Positions 55,313 to 64,000 of a DNA stretch of 64,000 nt are shown here, piece after piece. Where the stretch lies: NCBI GenBank assembly GCA_019750135.1, contig JAIEOV010000064.1:58474-122473 (forward strand), given 5' to 3'. The stretch comes from Reyranella sp. Its GTDB lineage: Bacteria; Pseudomonadota; Alphaproteobacteria; Reyranellales; Reyranellaceae. The translations under genes were made by a program, and so were the position numbers. The notes below the pieces were generated by a model that saw only the letters and a list, made by a program, of their open reading frames with translations, made no database searches and was not told the DNA's origin. Position 1 is the stretch's first letter; each line of letters starts with the position of its first letter.

Positions 55313-56665
55313 ATGAGCAATAATGGGTCGTTTGACGGCCGGCAGACGTCGCGCCGCGTGTTTCTGCGTCAGGCTGCAGCCACCGGCGCGGGCCTGGGCG
55401 CGCTTTCGTCCGGTTTCGCACCGGCTTGGGCCAAGGATGAGCCGCCGATCGGCACCTGGCCGGCCGGCTCCTCCGGCAACTCGGTCTTCATCGGCATCAC
55501 CGTGCCGCGCACCGGCACCTACGCGGTCCAAGGCGAGGACGAGCTCAAGGGCTACCAACTCGCCGTCGAGCACATCAACAGCGGCCATCCGCTGATCAAG
55601 GCGATCTCGCCCAAGACCACCAAGGGCGTGCTGGGCAAGGAGGTGAAGTACGGCGTGGCCGATTCCGAGGCCAAGCCCAACACCGCCGTGCAGGCCCAGT
55701 CGCGCTTCATCACCGAGAACAAGGCGGTGCTGCTGACCGGTTCGACCTCGAGCGCCGTCGCCGTGGCGCTGAACAAGCTAGCCCAGCGCGAGAAGGTGCT
55801 CTACGCCGCTGGCATCTCCGGCTCCAACGACACCACGGGCAAGGACTGCGTGCGCTACGGCGTGCGCCAGTGCTTCTACGGTCAGACCGCTGCCGCGGCG
55901 ATCGGCCCGCTGCTGGTGAAGGCCTTCGGCCAGAACAAGAAGGCGGCCTACCTGACGCCCGATTACACCTACGGCCACACCGTCACCAAGTCGATGCAGG
56001 ACTTCCTCAAGACCGCGGGCTGGACGACGGTCACCAACCAGGTGGCGCCGCTCGGCGCACCCGACTACTCGTCCTACCTGCTGAACGTCGCCAACTCGGG
56101 CGCCGACGTGCTGCTCAACGTCAATTGGGGCCACGACGCCGTGCTCTCGACCAAGCAGGCCAAGCAGTTCGGCATCTTCGACAAGATGAAGCTGGTCGTG
56201 CCCTACCAGACGCCGTTCCTGGCGCGCGAGGTCGGCGAGAACCTGATGGCCGGCGTCTACGCCGCCACCGACTTCTGGTGGACGTTGCAGGACAAGTATC
56301 CGCTGGCCAAGATGTTCGTCGAGGAGTTCGACAAGAAGTACGGCTACAAGCCCGAATGGGGCGCCAACAACGCCTACATGGAGTTCGCCCTGTGGGCCGA
56401 CGCCGTCGAGCGCGCCGGCACCTTCTATCCGCCGGCCGTCATCAAGGTCTACGAGGACGGACACAAGATCCAGTCGACCGTGGGCGAGGTCTATTTCCGC
56501 GGTGCCGACCACCAGCTGGTGCGCCCCGTGGTCATCGTCCGCGGCAAGAAGGCGGCCGACATGAAGAACAAGGAGGACTTCTACGAGGTCGTCGAAGTCG
56601 TCCCCGGCGAGCCGCTGATGCAGAAGCCCGACGCCTTCGGCTGCAAGCTCGGCGACTACACCTGA
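55313..56665 (+). CDS. Tat-exported substrate-binding protein of the third Liv-type transporter
   Basis: 450 residues with a twin-arginine signal (SRRVFLRQAAATGAG, Arg14-Arg15, likely cut after AWA at 40) followed by a type-I binding fold (IGITVPRTGTYAVQGEDELKGYQLAVEHIN region, KLAQREKVLYAAGISG region). Tat export means it is folded, possibly with a cofactor, before leaving the cell, which is unusual for Liv-type proteins. A GGACATGTCC palindrome (55292-55301) touches the ribosome site GGGAGG, which might tune translation. It is separated from LivH by six bases. Confidence 0.88.
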   Translation: MSNNGSFDGRQTSRRVFLRQAAATGAGLGALSSGFAPAWAKDEPPIGTWPAGSSGNSVFIGITVPRTGTYAVQGEDELKGYQLAVEHINSGHPLIKAISPKTTKGVLGKEVKYGVADSEAKPNTAVQAQSRFITENKAVLLTGSTSSAVAVALNKLAQREKVLYAAGISGSNDTTGKDCVRYGVRQCFYGQTAAAAIGPLLVKAFGQNKKAAYLTPDYTYGHTVTKSMQDFLKTAGWTTVTNQVAPLGAPDYSSYLLNVANSGADVLLNVNWGHDAVLSTKQAKQFGIFDKMKLVVPYQTPFLAREVGENLMAGVYAATDFWWTLQDKYPLAKMFVEEFDKKYGYKPEWGANNAYMEFALWADAVERAGTFYPPAVIKVYEDGHKIQSTVGEVYFRGADHQLVRPVVIVRGKKAADMKNKEDFYEVVEVVPGEPLMQKPDAFGCKLGDYT

Positions 56666-56671
56666 GCTTGC

Positions 56672-57547
56672 GTGTTCACGTGGGCTAATCTCGTCTCGCA
56701 GATGTTCAACGGGCTGGTGCTGGGAGCGCTGCTGGCGCTCATCAGCTCCGGTCTGACGATCATCTACGGCACGCTGGGCGTGCTGAACCTGGCGCACGGC
56801 GCCATGTTCATGCTCGGCGGCTATGCCGGGTTCGTCGCCTATGACGCGACGGGCTCGTACGTTCTCGCGGTCGTCGCGGGGGCGCTGTTCGTCATGGTGG
56901 TCGGCATCGTGATGGAGCGGGTCATCATCCGGCACTTCTACGATCGGCCGCACGAGGACCAGCTGCTGGTGACGTTCGGCCTGTCGATCTGCCTGGTCGA
57001 GATCGTCCGCCTGATCTTCGGCAGCCTGTCGCGCACGGTGTCGCCGCCGTCGTGGGCCGTCGGCATCACGCCGCTCGGCTTCACGGTCTATCCGACCTAC
57101 CGGCTGGTCGTCGTCGGCATCGTCGCCGTCGCCCTGCTGGCGCTCTACCTGGTGCTCTATCGCACCAAGCTCGGCATGATCGTGCGCGCCGGCATCGAGG
57201 ATTCCACCATGGTGGATTCCCTCGGTATCAACGTGTTCCGTGTGTTCATGGTGGTGTTCGGCATCGGCGCCATGGCGGCGGGCTTCGCCGGCATCGTCAA
57301 CGCACCGGTCGTGGCCCTCACCCCCGACATCGGCGACGCCATCCTGGTGCAGACCTTCGTCGTGGTGGTGATCGGCGGCGTCGGCTCCTTCCCAGGCGCC
57401 ATCCTCGGCGGCCTGATCGCCGGCCAGATCCTCAGCCTCACTTCGATGGTCAACCCCGGCTATTCCTACGTCATGCTGTTCGCGGCCATGACCATCGTCC
57501 TGCTGGTCCGGCCGCGCGGCCTGCTCGGGCTGCGGAGCCGCGAGTGA
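56672..57547 (+). CDS. livH: LivH-type ABC transporter permease
   Basis: 291 residues with about eight spans; landmarks FNGLVLGALLALISSGLTIIYGTLGVLNLAHGAMFMLGGY (region 12-51) and GIGAMAAGFAGIVNAPVVALTPDIG in the last third. The start is GTG at 56672, with no ATG nearby and no strong ribosome site, so translation may depend on coupling to the binding-protein gene. Its stop overlaps the GTG of the fused LivM-LivG gene (GTGA). Length is typical. Confidence 0.9.
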   Translation: MFTWANLVSQMFNGLVLGALLALISSGLTIIYGTLGVLNLAHGAMFMLGGYAGFVAYDATGSYVLAVVAGALFVMVVGIVMERVIIRHFYDRPHEDQLLVTFGLSICLVEIVRLIFGSLSRTVSPPSWAVGITPLGFTVYPTYRLVVVGIVAVALLALYLVLYRTKLGMIVRAGIEDSTMVDSLGINVFRVFMVVFGIGAMAAGFAGIVNAPVVALTPDIGDAILVQTFVVVVIGGVGSFPGAILGGLIAGQILSLTSMVNPGYSYVMLFAAMTIVLLVRPRGLLGLRSRE

Positions 57548-59375
57548 ACGCCCGCCGACGCTCGCGGCGTTTCCCCCTGACCGAGACCGTCACCGGCATT
57601 GCCCTGATCGCCGCCCCGATCGTGCTGCCGCACCTCGGCTTCGCGCCCAACACGGTCAACCAGATCCTGGTGTGGGGCCTGTTCGGCATCGGCTTCGACC
57701 TGCTGTTCGGCTACACCGGCCTGCTGTCGTTCGGCCAGTCGGCTTTTTATGGCACCGGCGGCTTCGTCGCCGCGTACCTGCTCACCCAGAACATGATCGC
57801 CAGCGTGCCGCTGGCCCTGTTGATCGGCGTGCTCGCGGCCACGGTGGTCGGCGCGCTGGTGGGCGCGGTCGCGCTGCGGCGGACCGGCATCTACTTCGCC
57901 ATGATCACCGTGGCGATCGCCGAGATGTTCTTCTTCCTCGAGAACTCGCCCCTGTCGGAATGGACGGGCGGCGAGAACGGCATCCCCGGCGTGCCGACGC
58001 CGCGCTTCGAGATCGCAGGCTTCACCTGGAATGTCGGCACCGGCTGGTCGATGTACGGCTTTCTCGCCGTCTGCTACTTCGCAGGCATCGTCGTGGCGCT
58101 GCGCATCATCCGTTCGCCGGTCGGCGCGATCCTGAGCGCCATCCGCGACAATCCCGTGCGCGCCGCGGCGCTCGGCCACGAGGTCTTCCTCTACAAGCTG
58201 ACGGCCTTCGTGATCGCCGCCGCCTATGCCGGATTTGCCGGTGGGCTGCTAGGCGTCCTGCAGGGCTTTATGCCGCCCGATGCCTTTGCCTTTCACACCT
58301 CGGGACAGCTCGTCATGCAGACCGCCATCGGTGGGGTAGGGACGCTGTTCGGCCCGCTGCTCGGTGCCACGGTGTGGTTGTTCCTGCAGGATTTCCTGCA
58401 GGAGGCGCTGGGCCTCGGCGCCGCCTGGAAGCTGGTGCTGGGCGTCATCTTCGTCCTGCTGATCTGCTTCCTGCGGCGCGGCTTGATCGGCGGCCTCAAG
58501 GACCTCTATGCCCTGGCGGTCCGCCGACGGACAGCCGAAGAAGCATCGCCGAACACCGGCGTGCACATCGCGCCGAGGCCGGCGCCCATGCCGGCGCGCC
58601 ATCGCGAGCGCGACGACTATCCCGGACCGATCCTCAAGGCGGTCGGCCTGACCAAGCACTATGGCGGGTTGGCGGCCAACAGCGACATCGACTTCACCGT
58701 CCAGGCGGGAGAGCTGCGCGGCATCATCGGCCCCAACGGCGCGGGCAAGAGCACCTTCTTCAAGATGCTGACCTGCGAGGTCCATCCGACCGCGGGCACG
58801 ATCCTGTTCGAGGGCAAGGACATCACGGGCAAGACCGTGACCGACGTCTGCCAGCTCGGCCTGACCAAGAGCTACCAGGTGAACCAGCTCTTCTCGCGCC
58901 TGACGGTGCGCCAGAACCTCACCATCGCCGCCCTGGCCGACCTGCGCGGCAAGTTCCGCCTCGATCTTTTCCGCAGCCTCGACAAGATCCCTGGGCTCGA
59001 GGCACGGGTCGAGCACACGCTGGAGCTGGTCGACCTCGCAGAGCGCGCCGATACCGCGGTCTCGGCGCTGGCCTATGGCGAGAAGCGCCGGCTCGAGATC
59101 GGCCTCGCGCTCGCTACGTCGCCCAGGCTGCTGCTGCTCGACGAGCCGCTGGCCGGCATGAGCCCGCACGAGCGCGTCGAGACGGTCAAGCTCCTGAAGT
59201 CGATCGGCCAGGGCCGCACCATGATCGTGATCGACCACGACATGGATGCGCTGTTCGAGCTGGCGGAATGGATCACCGTGCTGCAGGAGGGTCGTGTGCT
59301 GGTCGAAGGCACTCCGGACCAGATCAAGGGCGATGCCAGTGTGCGCGAGGCTTACCTCGGGGGAGTGGCAGCCGA

Positions 59376-59379
<4 letters not shown>
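57544..59379 (+). CDS. LivM-LivG fusion: ABC transporter permease joined to ATPase
   Basis: 611 residues. Residues 1-330 are a LivM permease (FGIGFDLLFGYTGLLSFGQSAFYGTGGF; IRSPVGAILSAIRDNPVRAAALGH). A short basic linker leads into an ATPase from about 360 (Walker A GPNGAGKST, signature LAYGEKRRLEIGLALATSP, Walker B LLLLDEPLAGMSPHE, IDHDMD). The start is GTG overlapping the livH stop. It is the second LivM-LivG fusion in the window; the linker differs from that of 4395-6164, so it is not a recent copy. The ATPase half pairs with LivF downstream, coupled by ATGA. Confidence 0.92.
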
Positions 59380-60074
<695 letters not shown>

Positions 60075-60119
60075 CGTTGGTCGGGGCGGCTCCACGCAGT
60101 AGGGTGGTTGCCGTCGCCG

Positions 60120-61388
60120 ATGCGTCCGCCGCTCTTGCCCCGTCTGCTCGTGCCGCGCCTGCCGTTCTTCTACGGCTGGATCGTGCTGGCTTGCATCTGC
60201 CTGGCGGGCTTCGCGCGCCAGGGCCCGGCGGTCGCCACGCTGTCGGTCTTCGTCGTGCCCATGACCGACGCCTTCGGCTGGTCGCGCACCGAGATGGCGG
60301 GCGCGGTGTCGCTGGGCGGCGTGCTGGCGGCCTTCGTCTCGCCGCTGATCGGCCCGGTGCTCGACCGGCGCGGCGCGCGGCTGATCCTCTGTCTCGCCGT
60401 GCTCGGCATCGGCCTCTCGACAATGGCGCTGTCGCTCATTCAATCGCTGCTGGCCTTCTACCTGCTGTTCGTCTTCGCCCGCATGATCTGGGCCGGACCG
60501 TACGATCTCGGACTCTACGGCGCGCTGAACAACTGGTTCGTGGCGCGCCGCGCGCGCGCCACCTCCATTGCGACTCTGGCCCAGATGTCGGGCCTGGTGG
60601 CGCTGCCGATCATCGCCCAACTCGCCATGCAGGACGGCGGCTGGCGTCACGGCTGGGTCGCCATCGGCACGACCGTGCTGGCGATCGGCTTCCTGCCGGT
60701 CTGGCTGTTCCTGGTGCGCCGGCCGGAGGATGTCGGCCTGGTACCCGACCGCATCTCCGCCGGTGCGGGACCGACCGTCGTCGAGCCGCGCTTCACCCGG
60801 GCTGCCGCCATGCGCACCCAGGCGTTCTGGCTGCTGTCGCTCTACACCATGCTGGTTTTCCCGGTGCAGGCCGGCGTCAGCCTCCACCAGGCGCCGCATC
60901 TCATCGAAAACGGCCTGTCGCCCATTGCCGCCGCCACGGTGATCAGCTTCTTCTCGGCCATGTCGGCGGTGGCGAGCTTCGGCATCGGCTTCCTGCCGCG
61001 GCGCTGGCCATTGCGCTACGTGATGTCGGCTGCCGCCGTGCTGCTGGGTACGGGAACGTTCGGCCTGATCGGCGTCGGCTCCATCGAAACTTCTTACCTC
61101 TTTGCGGGGCTGTTCGGCCTCGGCATCGGTGGCGTCATGACCCTGCTGCCGATGGCCTGGGCCGACTATTTCGGGCGGGAAAGCTACGGCGCCATCCGCG
61201 GCGTCGCCCTGTCGCTGCAGGTGATCGCTCAGGCGGTCGGGCCGATCGCGTCGGGTCTGCTCCGTGACGCCAGCGGCACTTATACGGGCTCGCTGCTCCT
61301 GTTCGGCGTGCTGGCCGCCCTGGCCGCTGTCTCTGCCCTGCTGGCTCGCCGTCCCGCAACTTATGAGAAACTTAAAGTCCAACTTTAA
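60120..61388 (+). CDS. Major facilitator superfamily (MFS) transporter
   Basis: About 422 residues with twelve hydrophobic spans, the short loop motif after span 2 (GPVLDRRGARLIL) and a mid-length cytosolic loop near 200. It resembles oxalate/formate or monocarboxylate antiporter-type carriers (FFYGWIVLACICLAGFARQ start). The start is uncertain: ATG 60120 is chosen, but a TTG at 60108 would add four residues; no clear ribosome site favours either. It may export or import a small carboxylate. The 3' end reaches into an inverted repeat at 61365-61395. Confidence 0.85.
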   Translation: MRPPLLPRLLVPRLPFFYGWIVLACICLAGFARQGPAVATLSVFVVPMTDAFGWSRTEMAGAVSLGGVLAAFVSPLIGPVLDRRGARLILCLAVLGIGLSTMALSLIQSLLAFYLLFVFARMIWAGPYDLGLYGALNNWFVARRARATSIATLAQMSGLVALPIIAQLAMQDGGWRHGWVAIGTTVLAIGFLPVWLFLVRRPEDVGLVPDRISAGAGPTVVEPRFTRAAAMRTQAFWLLSLYTMLVFPVQAGVSLHQAPHLIENGLSPIAAATVISFFSAMSAVASFGIGFLPRRWPLRYVMSAAAVLLGTGTFGLIGVGSIETSYLFAGLFGLGIGGVMTLLPMAWADYFGRESYGAIRGVALSLQVIAQAVGPIASGLLRDASGTYTGSLLLFGVLAALAAVSALLARRPATYEKLKVQL

Positions 61389-61395
61389 ATTTCTC
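61365..61395. repeat. AT-rich inverted repeat at the end of the MFS gene
   Basis: GAGAAACTTAAAGT (61365-61378) and ACTTTAAATTTCTC (61382-61395) pair over 14 bp with one mismatch around a three-base loop. It spans the MFS stop codon. No T-run follows on either strand, so it is not a textbook terminator. The low GC for this genome suggests an operator for the following peptide-transporter genes, or a processed mRNA end. Confidence 0.55.
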
Positions 61396-61688
61396 AAAAG
61401 CTGCGCCGCCGAACAGCATCGTATCCGTGGTGATTTCGCGCCTCGTTGGCCTCGGGCGACGTATGCGGCCTCGGACCGCTTGCACCTCACAGCCCTGTCC
61501 CGTACCATTTTCGCAGCCCAAAAGAGGCTGCACCGCCGGATAAGGGAGAAAAACGGCGGTAGCGGGATTGAGGAAACGGCTTCGCATCAGGGACGAAACA
61601 GCCGGCAATTGGGGCCTTCCGCGGGACCAGGGTGCTCCCGTGGGAGAAGTGCACGCTGGCCACAAGCAGGGCTTCGGAGACACACAGC
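61389..61688. other. Intergenic region upstream of the oligopeptide-type transporter genes
   Basis: These 300 bases hold no convincing gene; short ORFs here lack coding bias and homology. Seen: the right half of the AT-rich inverted repeat at the left edge, and a small hairpin ACCGCCG/CGGCGGT (61532-61538 and 61554-61560). No clear -35/-10 pair is found, but the first transporter gene has no other place for its promoter. Confidence 0.6.
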
Positions 61689-62690
61689 ATGCCGCCATTG
61701 CTGGAGGTGAGGGCACTCCATACCGAATTCAGGACGGGCGCCGGCCTGGTGCGCGCCGTCGACGGCATTTCCTACACCGTCGAGCCCGGCGAGACCGTGG
61801 CCATCGTTGGTGAGAGCGGCTCGGGCAAGTCGGTCGGTGCGCTCTCGATCCTGCGCCTGATTCCTGATCCACCGGGCCGTATCACCAGCGGCGAGATCCT
61901 GTTCGACGGCACGGATTTGCGCCGCCTCTCCGAGGCCGAGATGCGCGAGATCCGCGGCCGCGACATCGGCATGGTGTTCCAGGAGCCGATGACCTCGCTC
62001 AACCCGGTGCTCACCATCGCCCGCCAGATCACCGAGACCTTGGAGCAGCACCAGGGCGCCGACCGCGCCACCGCCGAGCGCCGCGCGCTGGAACTTCTGG
62101 AGATGGTCGGCATCGCCGATCCCAGGCGCCGGCTGAAGCAGTATCCCCATCAGCTGTCCGGCGGCATGCGCCAGCGCGTCATGATCGCCGTCGCGCTCGC
62201 CTGCAATCCCAAGCTGATCATCGCCGACGAGCCGACCACGGCGCTCGACGTCACCATCCAGGCGCAGATCCTCGAGCTGATGAAGTCGCTGACGCTGAAG
62301 CTCGGCGTCGCCCAGATCATCATCACCCACAATCTCGGCGTCGTCGCGCGCTACGCCAGCCGCGTCAACGTCATGTATGCCGGCCGCATCGTCGAGGCCG
62401 GCAGCGCCGACGCGATCTATCACAATCCGCGCCACCCCTACACGATGGCGCTCCTCAAATCCGTGCCGCGACTCGATCAGCCGCGCCGGGCGCGACTCGA
62501 TCCTGTCGACGGACAACCGCCGGACCTGACGCGGCTGGATGGCGGATGCGCCTTCCGGCCGCGTTGTCGTTTTGCCATTGAACAATGCGGCCAGGCCCGG
62601 CCCTCGCTCGCCGCGGTGGGAGAGCCGGGGCATCTCTCCGCCTGCTTCCGCAGCGCCGAGCTCGCGGACATCCGGGACGTCGCCGCATGA
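61689..62690 (+). CDS. Oligopeptide/dipeptide ABC transporter ATPase (OppD/DppD type)
   Basis: 333 residues. Walker A GESGSGKS, signature LSGGMRQRVMIAVAL, Walker B LIIADEPTTALDV, and a C-terminal oligopeptide-binding-ATPase tail with a cysteine motif (CAFRPRCRFAIEQC), typical of OppD/DppD. Start ATG 61689 is favoured; ORF extends upstream to 61632 but with no ribosome site and no family match. Its stop overlaps the next ATG (ATGA). The permease genes of this transporter are not in the window, so they probably lie after the binding protein at the right edge. Confidence 0.92.
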   Translation: MPPLLEVRALHTEFRTGAGLVRAVDGISYTVEPGETVAIVGESGSGKSVGALSILRLIPDPPGRITSGEILFDGTDLRRLSEAEMREIRGRDIGMVFQEPMTSLNPVLTIARQITETLEQHQGADRATAERRALELLEMVGIADPRRRLKQYPHQLSGGMRQRVMIAVALACNPKLIIADEPTTALDVTIQAQILELMKSLTLKLGVAQIIITHNLGVVARYASRVNVMYAGRIVEAGSADAIYHNPRHPYTMALLKSVPRLDQPRRARLDPVDGQPPDLTRLDGGCAFRPRCRFAIEQCGQARPSLAAVGEPGHLSACFRSAELADIRDVAA

Positions 62691-63694
62691 ACGCACCCCT
62701 GGCCCCGTCAGGCGCCGAGCGGCCGCTCCTCGAGGTGCGTGGCCTCGCCATGCACTTCCCGATCTCCGAGGGGATCGTGATGACGCGCAAGATCGGCGAC
62801 GTGAAGGCGGTCGACGGCGTCGACTTCGACATCCACCGCGGTGAGACCCTGGGGCTGGTGGGCGAGAGTGGCTGTGGCAAGACCACGACGGGCCGCTGCA
62901 TCCTGCGCCTGGAGAAGCCGACCGCGGGCGAGATCCTGTTCGACGGCCAGGACGTCAACCGCATGGAGCGCCGCGACCTGATCGCGCTGCGCCGGCGCAT
63001 GCAGGTGATCTTCCAGGACCCCTACAGCTCGCTCAACCCGCGCATGAAGGTGGGCGACATCATCGCCGAGCCCATCAAGGTGCACGGCGTCGAGCCGGAT
63101 GCGAAGCGCCGGCGCGACAAGGTGAGGGACCTGTTGTCGGTGTGCGGGCTCGACCCCAAGTTCGCCGATCGCTATCCGCACGAGATGTCGGGCGGCCAGC
63201 GCCAGCGCGTCGGCATCGCCCGCGCGCTCGCGCTCGATCCGGAGTTCGTCGTCTGCGACGAGGCGGTGTCGGCGCTCGACGTGTCGATCCAGGCCCAGGT
63301 GGTGAACCTGCTGGAGGACCTGCGCGAACGCTTCAAGCTCACCTATCTCTTCATCGCCCACGATCTTTCCGTGGTGCGGCATCTCTGCCAGCGTGTCGCC
63401 GTGATGTATCTCGGCCGCATCGTCGAGATGGCCGACAGCGACGAGCTGTTCGACAATCCCCTGCATCCCTACACCCAGGCGCTGCTGTCGGCGGTGCCCG
63501 TGCCCGATCCGCGCATCGAGGCGGCCCGCGAGTTCCGGCCGACGCGCGGCGAGGTGCCGAGCCCGATCAACCCGCCGTCCGGCTGCGTCTTCCATCCGCG
63601 CTGCCCCGTGGCCGTCGACGGCTGCCGCCAGGCGCGACCGGTCTTGCGAGAGCTGCGGCCACGCCATTGGGTGGCCTGCAGCGAGGCGAAATGA
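62687..63694 (+). CDS. Oligopeptide/dipeptide ABC transporter ATPase (OppF/DppF type)
   Basis: 335 residues. Walker A GESGCGKTTTGR, QVIFQDPYSSLNPRM (Q-loop typical of OppF), signature MSGGQRQRVGIARAL, Walker B FVVCDEAVSALDVS, and the tail CVFHPRCPVAVDGC. The Walker B acidic residue is followed by Ala where Pro is usual (DEAVSALD), a common variant in this subfamily. It couples with the OppD-type gene by an ATGA overlap. The stop is 4 bp before a 146-bp palindrome. Confidence 0.93.
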   Translation: MNAPLAPSGAERPLLEVRGLAMHFPISEGIVMTRKIGDVKAVDGVDFDIHRGETLGLVGESGCGKTTTGRCILRLEKPTAGEILFDGQDVNRMERRDLIALRRRMQVIFQDPYSSLNPRMKVGDIIAEPIKVHGVEPDAKRRRDKVRDLLSVCGLDPKFADRYPHEMSGGQRQRVGIARALALDPEFVVCDEAVSALDVSIQAQVVNLLEDLRERFKLTYLFIAHDLSVVRHLCQRVAVMYLGRIVEMADSDELFDNPLHPYTQALLSAVPVPDPRIEAAREFRPTRGEVPSPINPPSGCVFHPRCPVAVDGCRQARPVLRELRPRHWVACSEAK

Positions 63695-63698
63695 TGAG

Positions 63699-63844
63699 CG
63701 TCTTGCCGGACCGCGGACCTCCAGGTCCGCTCATGATCTTCCGGACCGCGCGCGTCCCCGCGCGCTCATGAGGCGCGCGAGACGCGCGCGGTCCGGAAGA
63801 CCATGAACATGAGCGGACCTGGAGGTCCGCGGTCCGGCAAGACG
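63699..63844. repeat. Large near-perfect 146-bp palindrome between transporter genes
   Basis: Outer arms of 37 bp (63699-63735 and 63808-63844) are perfectly complementary, as are inner arms of 20 bp (TCTTCCGGACCGCGCGCGTC, with its complement on the right side); a short GC-rich centre around TCATGA remains. Spacer lengths differ slightly (1 and 7 bases). The DNA could extrude as a cruciform or the RNA form a very long hairpin. It looks like a mobile palindromic repeat inserted between the ATPase and binding-protein genes. Confidence 0.85.
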
Positions 63845-63916
63845 TACAGTAACGGCGTAAGCGTTCAGCGTACGAGAAAGGAAAGACAAAGAAATCAGGT
63901 TGCACAGGAGGAGGCG

Positions 63917-64000
63917 ATGTACATGCGTACAGGACTCATGGCTGCGGGCCTCGGTCTCGCAGTCTCGATCGCGGCACCTCTCGCCGGCGCCCAGACGCCG
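63917..64000 (+). CDS. Secreted protein, probable ABC substrate-binding protein (5' part only)
   Basis: Only 28 codons are present; the gene continues beyond the right edge. The N-terminus (MYMRTGLMAAGLGLAVSIAAPLAGAQTP) is a Sec signal peptide with a likely cut after AGA. Strong AGGAGGAGG sits just before the ATG. Its position after OppD/OppF-type ATPases suggests the peptide-binding protein of that system, but the visible residues do not prove it. The upstream 72 bases after the palindrome contain no clear promoter. Confidence 0.6.
   Translation, partial: MYMRTGLMAAGLGLAVSIAAPLAGAQTP

Noticed and set aside
61365..61395. Rho-independent terminator
   Set aside because: The stem is good but no T-run follows on either strand; listed as an inverted repeat instead.

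Overview
The window is high-GC, densely packed bacterial DNA. The evidence for an alphaproteobacterium is circumstantial: G/C-ending codons throughout, three LivKHMGF-type amino-acid/aromatic-acid ABC transporters, a FixL/FixJ-like pair, an FNR/FixK-type box, many ATGA/GTGA/TGATG gene overlaps, and interspersed palindromic repeats. A soil or environmental Rhizobiales/Rhodospirillales-like catabolic generalist fits best, but no marker gene fixes the genus. No rRNA, tRNA, CRISPR array, transposase or phage gene was seen.

Layout. (1) 1-8380, minus strand: a Liv-type transporter (binding protein, LivH, a LivM-LivG fusion, LivF) followed by a bifunctional salicylyl-CoA/2-aminobenzoyl-CoA hydroxylase-reductase, an SDR, a MarR regulator and the start of an enoyl-CoA hydratase. 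This looks like uptake plus aerobic CoA-thioester degradation of an aromatic acid. (2) 8418-20917, plus strand: an alpha/beta hydrolase, then one tightly coupled operon: split indolepyruvate:ferredoxin-oxidoreductase-like subunits, a two-subunit Rieske oxygenase, a thiolase-like protein, a zinc-ribbon/OB-fold protein fused to a degenerate SDR, a cyclase, an SDR, a second MarR and an acyl-CoA ligase. Regions 1 and 2 share a sequence motif at their promoters and encode two closely similar MarR proteins, so they are probably co-regulated. (3) 20918-30570: a PhyH-type oxygenase, a DUF3142 protein paired with a large lipoprotein, DUF1028, two divergent DUF1989 proteins (carboxyguanidine-deiminase-like), a small unknown protein, a HAD phosphatase, and a catalase-like peroxidase with a cytochrome b561. 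(4) 30731-38905: an RND efflux pair, a divergent two-component system with an extra lone receiver and a DUF1348 protein, and a TetR regulator.

(5) 38899-54392, plus strand: from a TetR-type operator runs a hydrolase set (FAH-family, two paralogous amidohydrolases around an alpha/beta hydrolase). After a palindromic repeat come LivH, LivM, a binding protein, LivG and a LivF fused to a Tm-1-like (UPF0261) domain. Then follow a TIM-barrel PEP-hydrolase-family protein, a flotillin-like protein, an SRPBCC protein, and an SRPBCC-quinone oxidoreductase fusion. This is the least understood and most interesting system here. (6) 54393-60074: a Crp/Fnr regulator divergent from a third Liv transporter, again with a LivM-LivG fusion, with an FNR-like box between them. 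(7) 60120-64000: an MFS transporter, two oligopeptide-type ABC ATPases, a 146-bp near-perfect palindrome, and the start of a secreted protein, probably the matching binding protein.

Overall the window is a chain of catabolic modules, most with their own uptake system and local regulator. Function calls rest on motifs and context read by eye; no database search was run.
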